This document shows positions 58,674-64,000 of a stretch of 64,000 bases of DNA, piece after piece (within the stretch, counting starts at the first letter, position 1; the number at the start of each line of letters is the position of its first letter). Source of the stretch: Streptomyces spororaveus (GTDB taxonomy: Bacteria; Actinomycetota; Actinomycetes; Streptomycetales; Streptomycetaceae); the NCBI RefSeq assembly GCF_016755875.1, contig NZ_BNED01000005.1, positions 2,480,001 to 2,544,000 of the forward strand, in the 5' to 3' direction. The position numbers and the translations under genes are program-made. The notes below the pieces were generated by a model, which worked only from the letters and a program-made list of their open reading frames with translations, was not told the origin of the DNA and did not search any database.

Positions 58674-59157
58674 CGAACTGAAACTCCCTGTTCAAGCCCC
58701 GGATGCAGCGCGCTCGTCCGACGGCTCGAACTCTTCCGCCACTTCCGTACGCGCGTTTCGATAGAGTCATGTCTAGCAGAGCGTTCTAGGCGGGGAGTAC
58801 CCCTACTCCGGACCCCTACGCTGGCTGGAATCACCCGGTCCGGAACCCTGGTCCGGCATTCGATCTCCCTGCACAACGGCAGGATCCTCCGGCTCAACAG
58901 GAAGCGCGGGTAGCCCGTTCGGCGGTTCCGCGCCGAATGCACCCCCAGGGATCCCGGCAGGCGCGACTACCGTCGCGTGGCTCAAAATCGGCGCATCCGC
59001 ATCGCACCCCGGAACCCATAACTTTACCTTTGCTTTATGGACATGGCGGGTGCTCAACTAACGGTTGTCCGGTAATCCCCTGCGGATCAGCGCACGGTCT
59101 CGGACACCGCGCCTCGCGTTCGAGACGGGGTCCGAGGCCGAGGCCGACAGGGTTCGC
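58674..59157. other. Intergenic region between thioesterase and RecQ-like gene (484 bp)
   Basis: It is the upstream region of the thioesterase and the downstream region of the helicase gene. It contains the ACCCCT pair and palindrome near 58794-58817 and a locally A/T-richer stretch around 59020-59040. No credible coding sequence or RNA gene was found. This is the probable cluster boundary. Confidence 0.5.
58799..58817 (-). promoter_or_regulatory. Candidate operator upstream of the type II thioesterase (two ACCCCT hexamers)
   Basis: ACCCCT occurs at 58799-58804 and 58812-58817, each followed by AC; the second shares CCCCTACG with the other two elements. Spacing is 13 nt rather than 11/10, and only two copies are present, so it is a weaker match. 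The first hexamer lies inside a hyphenated palindrome GGAGTA-CCCC-TACTCC (58794-58809). It is 126-144 nt upstream of the thioesterase start. Confidence 0.45.
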
Positions 59158-61317
59158 CTACCCGGCCAGCGCGAGGACGAGCGGGAGCACCTCGCCCGCT
59201 CCGGCCTGGCGCAGGAGGCGTGCCCCTACGGCCAGGGTCCAGCCGGAGTCGGTGTAGTCGTCGACGAGCAGGACCGGGCCGGGGGACGCGGCCAGGGCCG
59301 CGGAGAGTTCGCCGGGCACGGTGAACGAGGCGGCCAGGGCGCGCAGCCGCTGGGCGGAGTTGCTGCGGTGCGCCGGATGGGCGTCGGCCTCCGGGGTGTA
59401 GGCGAGGCTGCCCAGCACGGGGAGCCGGCCGACCCGGGCCACGCCGGCGGCCAGTGAGCCGACCAGCTGCGGGCGGGTACGGGACGGCATGGCGACGACG
59501 CCTACCGGCCGCGCCATCGCGTCAGGGGCACCGCCGGCCCAGCCGCCCGGTGAGCGGGCCCAGTCGGCCAGCACCGTCACGACCGCCGCCAGCACATCGT
59601 CCGGGACGGGGCCGTCCGCGGCCTGCGCCGACAGCAGGGGGCGCAGCCGGTTGCCCCAGCCGATGTCCGACAGCCTGCCCAACGCGCGCCCGGTGGCCGC
59701 CTGCTGGCTCGCGGGGATCCGGCCCTTCAGGTCCATGCCGACCGCGGCGAGCCCGGTCGGCCACATCTTGCGGGGCTCGACCTCTGCTCCCGGGCGCTCC
59801 AGTTCGCCGGCCGCCGACGCGAGGGCCGTGTCGGACACGGCCGCGTCCAGCCAGGGCCCGGCGCAGTTGTCGCAGCGGCCGCACGGGACCGCCTTCTCGT
59901 CGTCCAGCTGCCGCTGCAGGAACTCCATCCGGCACCCCGTGGCCGCCACGTAGTCGCGCATGGCCTGCTGCTCCGCCGCCCGCTGCCGCGCGACCCAGGC
60001 GTACCGCTGGGCGTCGTACGCCCACGGCTGCCCGGTGGCGGTCCAGCCGCCCTTCACGCGCTTGACCGCGCCGTCCACGTCCAGGACCTTCAGCATCGTC
60101 TCCAGGCGCGAGCGCCGAAGATCCACCAGCGGCTCCAGCGCCGGAAGGGACAGCGGACGGCCGGCCTCCGCCAATACCGACAGGGTGCGCCGGACCTGCT
60201 CCTCGGGCGGGAAGCCCACCGAGGCGAAGTACGCCCAGATCGCCTCGTCCTCCCGCCCCGGCAGCAGCAGCACATCCGCGTGATCCACACCACGCCCCGC
60301 TCGCCCTACCTGCTGGTAGTACGCGATCGGCGACGAGGGCGACCCCAGGTGCACCACGAAGCCCAGGTCCGGCTTGTCGAAGCCCATCCCCAGCGCGGAG
60401 GTCGCCACCAGCGCCTTGACGCGGTTGGCGAGCAGATCCTCTTCCGCCTGCAGCCGGTCGGCGTTCTCCGTCTTCCCGGTGTAGGAAGCCACCGGATACC
60501 CGCGCTGGCGCAGGAACGCCGCGACCTCCTCCGCCGCCGCCACCGTCAGCGTGTAGATGATCCCCGAGCCCGGCAGATCCCCCAGCCGGTCCCCCAGCCA
60601 CGCCAGCCGGTGCGCCGCGTCGGGCAGCTCCAGCACCCCGAGCCGCAGGCTCTCCCGGTCGAGCGGTCCGCGCAGCACCAGCGCGTCCCCGCTCCCCGTG
60701 CCCAGCTGCTCGGCCACGTCCGCGGTCACCCGGGAGTTGGCGGTCGCCGTGGTGGCCAGGACCGGCACCCCCTCCGGCAGCTCCGCCAGCATCGTGCGCA
60801 GCCTGCGGTAGTCCGGCCGGAAGTCGTGGCCCCAGTCCGAGATGCAGTGCGCCTCGTCGACCACGAGCAGGCCGGTCGTGGCCGCGAGCTTGGGCAGCAC
60901 CTGATCACGGAAGTCCACGGAATTGAGGCGCTCCGGGCTGACGAGGAGGACGTCGGTCTCGCCGCGCTCGACCTCCCCGTAGACGGTGTCCCACTCCTCC
61001 GGGTTGGCCGAGTTGATCGTCCGCGCCTGGATCCCGGCTCGCTTCGCCGCCTCGACCTGGTTGCGCATCAGCGCCAGCAACGGCGAGATGATCACGGTCG
61101 GGCCGGAGCCGCGCCTGCGCAGCAATGCGGTGGCCACGAAGTACACCGCCGATTTGCCCCAGCCGGTGCGCTGCACCACCAGCGCCCGCCGCCGCTCCTC
61201 GACCAGGGCCGCCACCGCCTGCCACTGGTCCTCCCGCAGCCGGGCCGAACCCCCGGGATCTCCGACGAGCTCGGCGAGGATGGCGTCGGCTTCGGCACGG
61301 AGCTCCGGGTTGTCCAT
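59158..61317 (-). CDS. RecQ-family DNA helicase fused to a phosphoribosyltransferase-like domain
   Basis: 719 residues from the ATG at 61317. Superfamily 2 helicase motifs in order: RTGWGKS Walker A (~50-56), ISPLLALMRNQ (motif Ia), VVDEAHCISDWGHDFRP (~153, the RecQ-specific DEAH plus aromatic-rich loop), ATTATA (motif III), and QQVGRAGRG (motif VI, ~340). A CGRCDNC zinc-binding cysteine cluster (~474) follows, as in RecQ. Instead of an HRDC domain, the C-terminal ~200 residues end in VLLVDDYTDSGWTLAVGARL (~688), a PRPP-binding motif of type I phosphoribosyltransferases (as in ComF). A role in DNA repair or recombination is expected; the nucleotide-related C-domain is of unknown use. It is probably outside the biosynthetic cluster. 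Confidence 0.9.
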   Translation of the reverse strand: MDNPELRAEADAILAELVGDPGGSARLREDQWQAVAALVEERRRALVVQRTGWGKSAVYFVATALLRRRGSGPTVIISPLLALMRNQVEAAKRAGIQARTINSANPEEWDTVYGEVERGETDVLLVSPERLNSVDFRDQVLPKLAATTGLLVVDEAHCISDWGHDFRPDYRRLRTMLAELPEGVPVLATTATANSRVTADVAEQLGTGSGDALVLRGPLDRESLRLGVLELPDAAHRLAWLGDRLGDLPGSGIIYTLTVAAAEEVAAFLRQRGYPVASYTGKTENADRLQAEEDLLANRVKALVATSALGMGFDKPDLGFVVHLGSPSSPIAYYQQVGRAGRGVDHADVLLLPGREDEAIWAYFASVGFPPEEQVRRTLSVLAEAGRPLSLPALEPLVDLRRSRLETMLKVLDVDGAVKRVKGGWTATGQPWAYDAQRYAWVARQRAAEQQAMRDYVAATGCRMEFLQRQLDDEKAVPCGRCDNCAGPWLDAAVSDTALASAAGELERPGAEVEPRKMWPTGLAAVGMDLKGRIPASQQAATGRALGRLSDIGWGNRLRPLLSAQAADGPVPDDVLAAVVTVLADWARSPGGWAGGAPDAMARPVGVVAMPSRTRPQLVGSLAAGVARVGRLPVLGSLAYTPEADAHPAHRSNSAQRLRALAASFTVPGELSAALAASPGPVLLVDDYTDSGWTLAVGARLLRQAGAGEVLPLVLALAG

Positions 61318-61791
61318 GCCCCCATGCAACCCGATGGCACCGACAATCGGCGAATCCACCCAGCGTGGCGGGCGCCTCACGCACGGTTCACCGGGGCGCC
61401 GCACGCACGGCGCCCGGGCGCGGGCCAGCCGGCCCGCGCCCGGTGCCGGCCCCACACGCTCCGGACCGGCCGGTTCCGGACGACGCGACGCGGGCCGTGG
61501 CCGCGATGGTGGCCCGACTGCCGCCGCGGGCGGGCGCGAAAGAGGTGTTCCGGCCGGTGCCGACGCTTCAGGGCGGGTCGAATGCGTCATCTTCGGCGTG
61601 GCGGGGCAAGGATATGAACGGCATACCGGCGAATTCCGGTCGACGGCGTCAATTGCTCGTTGCCGCACGCTCAGAAGCCACGCGAGAATTGAGGTGCTCC
61701 CGCTCGGCTCCTCGGCACCCTCCTGGGCCGCGCTGCGGCGCGCCCCGACTCCACCGTGCCCGTCCGCGGGCGTGTACCCGAAGGGAGGACC
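61318..61791. other. Divergent intergenic region, RecQ-like gene / hypothetical gene (474 bp)
   Basis: It lies between two divergent genes, so promoters in both directions are expected. Open frames crossing it lack recognisable protein features. The half nearer 61791 is less G/C-rich, with A/T-containing stretches near 61605-61690, but no consensus promoter was assigned. Confidence 0.4.
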
Positions 61792-62421
61792 GTGACCTTC
61801 GGATTCGCGCCGCCCCCGACCACATCCCTGGCGTCGGCCATCGGCGGCACGAGCCGGCACGGCAGGCTGCTGGAACCCGCGGAATGGACGGCGGCGGGCA
61901 TTCCACTGCTCCGCAATCCGCGCGAGGTCGTCAGCGGACTGCACTCCCGGCACAGCCCCGTGACCTCGACCGCGGTCATCGCCGTCCTCGGCCCGGAGGA
62001 GCAGCTCGTGGCGAGCGCCTCCTTCGTGCAGCGGTCGGCCTCGGCCGACGGCTGGGAGTACCGCAACGCCCTGCTGTCCCGGCTGCGCCGGGTCCTCCCG
62101 CACGACCTGCGGCGCCGGACCCCGGTACGGACGGCCGTACTGCTCTACTGCCGCGAGGGCGACGAGCGGTGGACCGAGGAGGACGGGGCGTGGATGTGGG
62201 GGCTGCGGGACGCCTGCACCCTGCACGGCCTGCGCTGCGGCGCGTACATCACGCTGACCCACGGGGGCTGGCAGGTGCTCGGCGACGGCCGTGGCGGCCG
62301 GCGCCCGAGCTCCGACTCGCGGCCGCAGCGCCTGGGTGACGCCGTGGCCGAGTTCTCTCCGCTGGCCCTGCACACCGGGGGCGGCGCGGTCGAGGCCCTG
62401 CGGCGGACCGCCGCCCGCTGA
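61792..62421 (+). CDS. Conserved-type hypothetical protein
   Basis: 209 residues, family not recognised. The GTG at 61792 is preceded by AAGGGAGG (4 nt spacing); an earlier in-frame GTG at 61756 is possible. It looks soluble and globular: a strand-rich middle (STAVIAVLGPEEQLVASASF), a segment RTAVLLYCREGDERWTEEDG, and LHGLRCGAYITLTHGGWQVL near the C-terminus. No membrane segment, signal peptide or catalytic motif is visible. Codon use is typical of a real gene. It is divergent from the helicase and convergent with the next gene. Confidence 0.8.
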   Translation: MTFGFAPPPTTSLASAIGGTSRHGRLLEPAEWTAAGIPLLRNPREVVSGLHSRHSPVTSTAVIAVLGPEEQLVASASFVQRSASADGWEYRNALLSRLRRVLPHDLRRRTPVRTAVLLYCREGDERWTEEDGAWMWGLRDACTLHGLRCGAYITLTHGGWQVLGDGRGGRRPSSDSRPQRLGDAVAEFSPLALHTGGGAVEALRRTAAR

Positions 62422-62550
62422 CCCCCGTCCCGCCGCCCCACCCGTACGGACCACGGGGCCGTACGGCTGCCACTCGCGCGGCGGCGCGGTCGGCCTGCCC
62501 ACGGGCATGCCTCAAGGCCGTACACCCGGGCGCGGGCGTACGGCGGATCA

Positions 62551-62575
62551 GGCCCCGGGCTCCGACCCGGGCCCC
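62551..62575. terminator. Weak G/C hairpin between convergent genes
   Basis: Self-complementary GGCCC/CGGG...CCCG/GGCC arms with a small bulge surround a 6-nt loop within the 221-bp convergent gap 62422-62642. Two copies of the palindrome CCGTACGG also occur nearby, at about 62443-62466. The gap holds no gene that I can support. Confidence 0.3.
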
Positions 62576-62642
62576 GGCGCGGGCTTCAGCGGGGCCGGCC
62601 GAAGGCCCGCCCCGCCCCTCGCCCGTGCCGGGGTACAGGGCG

Positions 62643-63275
62643 TCAGACGCCCGCACCCAGCACGGAGTTGATCTGCTGCGGGTCACCGCACACGATCAGC
62701 AGCGCACCCGCCCGGGTGAGCGCGACCGGCAGGGCGCCCGCGATCGCGTCGACCGTTCCGCCGTTGGCCGCGAAGACCACGACGGGACGGCCGGCGGCGC
62801 GCTGGACCTGCGCCGCGTCCGCGTAGAAGACGTCGTCCCCGGCATCGTGCAGGGCCCAGTACGCGGCCTCGCCGAAGGACAGCTCGTGCGCGGCCCACGG
62901 GTGCGGGTCGCCACTGGTGAGCACCAGGATGTCACCGGGCGCGCGCCCGGTGTCGAGCAGCAGGTCGACGGCCTCTTCGGCCGCGGCCAGCGCACCCTCG
63001 GCCGAGGCCGGGATCAGCTGGACCTGCGGCACCGCCGCGGAGACGGACGGTGCGGTGGGGGCTGCGGGAACGGGTCCGGGGGTGGCCTGCGGCGCGCGCT
63101 GCGCGGGCGGTGCGGGCCTGGCAGGACCGGGGCGGCCGGGCCGCGGTACGGCGGCGGGACGCGGACCAGGTACGGGGCGGGGGGTCTGCGCGGTGCGGCT
63201 CGCGGCCGGCGTGACGCGGGGACCCTGGGCACTCTCGTGAATCTGAGGCTCCTCGATGGCGGGGGTGAGAGGCAT
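62643..63275 (-). CDS. Proline-rich protein with UvrD-helicase-tail-like C-terminus
   Basis: 210 residues from the ATG at 63275. Residues ~1-85 are extremely Pro/Ala/Arg-rich and probably disordered. The C-terminal ~120 residues are globular: DILVLTSGDPHPWAAHEL, then a strand-like GRPVVVFAANGG, and finally LPVALTRAGALLIVCGDPQQI. This last part resembles the end of UvrD/Rep-type helicases (an xALTRAxxxLxVxGD pattern), but no Walker A or other helicase core is present. It may be a derived regulatory protein. It precedes the RNase HII gene's 3' end by 59 bp on the same strand, i.e. lies downstream of it, so cotranscription is plausible. Confidence 0.8.
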   Translation of the reverse strand: MPLTPAIEEPQIHESAQGPRVTPAASRTAQTPRPVPGPRPAAVPRPGRPGPARPAPPAQRAPQATPGPVPAAPTAPSVSAAVPQVQLIPASAEGALAAAEEAVDLLLDTGRAPGDILVLTSGDPHPWAAHELSFGEAAYWALHDAGDDVFYADAAQVQRAAGRPVVVFAANGGTVDAIAGALPVALTRAGALLIVCGDPQQINSVLGAGV

Positions 63276-63334
63276 GAGTTGACATCTTTCAAACACCGGT
63301 ACGAAACGTACCGGTCGGTGGCACACGCGTGCGA

Positions 63335-64000
63335 TCAGAATTCGAAGCCGAGTTGGCCTCCGTTTTCCAGCTCCACCGACTCCTCGCTGCGGCGCACCTT
63401 CTTGAGGTGGCGCCACCGGGGCAGCGCGTCGAGGTACGACCACGAGAGCCGGTGGTAAGGGGTGGGCCCCAGCTCCTCCAGCGCCGCCCGGTGTACGGGC
63501 GAGGGGTATCCGGCGTTGGCCGCGAAGGCGAAGTCCTCGATGCCACCGCCCTGCTCCCCGAGTTCGGCCATCATGCGGTCGCGGCGGACCTTGGCGATGA
63601 CCGAGGCCGCGGCGACGGCGATACAGGACTGGTCGCCCTTGATCACCGTACGGACCCGCCAGGGCGGGCCGAGATAGTCGTGCTTACCGTCGAGTATCAC
63701 CGCGTCGGGCCGCACCGGCAGCGCCTCCAGCGCGCGCTCCGCCGCCAGCCGGAGGGCGGCGGTCATCCCCAGTTCGTCGATCTCCTCGGGCGAGGAGTGC
63801 CCGAGCGCGTACGCGGTGACCCAGCCCTCCAGGACATCGAGCAGGGCGTCGCGCCGCTTGGGGGTGAGCAGTTTGGAGTCGGTGAGCCCGGCGGGCGGCC
63901 GGCGCAGGCCGGTGATCGCCGCACACACGGTGACGGGTCCGGCCCAGGCCCCTCGTCCGACTTCGTCGACCCCGGCGATGACCTTGGCGCCGGTGGTTGC
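63335..64000 (-). CDS. rnhB: Ribonuclease HII (N-terminus cut by window edge)
   Basis: The frame is open to the right edge, giving 221 C-terminal residues; only a short N-terminus is missing. The catalytic motif [16 protein letters not shown] lies just inside the edge, carrying the first Asp and Glu of the DEDD-type active site. [13 protein letters not shown] and the later segment [12 protein letters not shown] (with the conserved Ser/Lys/Arg and Asp of the family) follow. Function: cleaves RNA in RNA/DNA hybrids and at embedded ribonucleotides. It is a housekeeping gene, supporting a core-chromosome flank. Confidence 0.95.
   Translation of the reverse strand, partial: ATTGAKVIAGVDEVGRGAWAGPVTVCAAITGLRRPPAGLTDSKLLTPKRRDALLDVLEGWVTAYALGHSSPEEIDELGMTAALRLAAERALEALPVRPDAVILDGKHDYLGPPWRVRTVIKGDQSCIAVAAASVIAKVRRDRMMAELGEQGGGIEDFAFAANAGYPSPVHRAALEELGPTPYHRLSWSYLDALPRWRHLKKVRRSEESVELENGGQLGFEF

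Noticed and set aside
58803..59057. Possible small minus-strand gene between thioesterase and helicase
   Set aside because: No Shine-Dalgarno, biased amino-acid composition, no recognisable motif; it overlaps the likely thioesterase promoter region.

Overview
The window is high-GC actinobacterial DNA, very probably Streptomyces. Third positions are strongly G/C, GTG and TTG starts are common, and it holds a modular type I polyketide synthase (PKS), an actinomycete LAL regulator, and flanking chromosomal genes (RecQ-like helicase, RNase HII).

Positions 1-48.5 kb are a polyene-type PKS read right to left (minus strand), so the first-acting enzyme is on the right. In order of action: PKS 1 (37801-48486: loading ACP, module 1 KS-AT-KR-ACP, module 2 KS-AT-DH-KR-ACP); PKS 2 (32704-37671: module 3 KS-AT-KR-ACP); PKS 3 (16808-32383: module 4 KS-AT-KR-ACP, modules 5 and 6 KS-AT-DH-KR-ACP); PKS 4 (469-16728: modules 7-9 KS-AT-DH-KR-ACP); PKS 5 (1-319, N-terminus only, continuing off the left edge). 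Eight ATs carry malonyl-type motifs (GHSIG, HAFH) and one, in module 3, carries methylmalonyl-type motifs (GHSQG, YASH). Modules 5-9 predict at least five conjugated double bonds. Two ketoreductases look damaged: module 3 has Gln for the catalytic Tyr; module 2 has Ala for the catalytic Ser and a Gly-to-Ala change in its NADPH loop. A ketone is therefore expected next to the methyl branch, perhaps a 1,3-diketone. Loading is by an ACP with no AT or KSQ. This fits an externally activated starter, as in amino-acid-primed polyene macrolactams or amino/guanidinoacyl linear polyenes, but no starter genes, no chain-releasing TE and no product identity can be read here.

Positions 48.7-58.7 kb hold a glycosyltransferase divergent from PKS 1, a block of PH-domain and membrane proteins (minus strand), a NarL-type two-component system (plus strand), a LAL regulator and a type II thioesterase. 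The glycosyltransferase, LAL regulator and thioesterase fit the cluster; the PH/membrane/two-component block has no obvious biosynthetic role.

The most interesting regulatory signal is a repeated element, ACCCCT-N5-(G/C)CCCCT-N4-ACCCCT, with identical spacing upstream of PKS 1 and PKS 3. A two-copy variant lies upstream of the thioesterase. It is a good candidate operator for the LAL regulator and would split PKS expression into two transcription units.

Positions 59.1-64 kb look like core chromosome: a RecQ-family helicase fused to a phosphoribosyltransferase-like domain, two uncharacterised proteins, and RNase HII running off the right edge. The cluster boundary is therefore near 58.8-59.1 kb.
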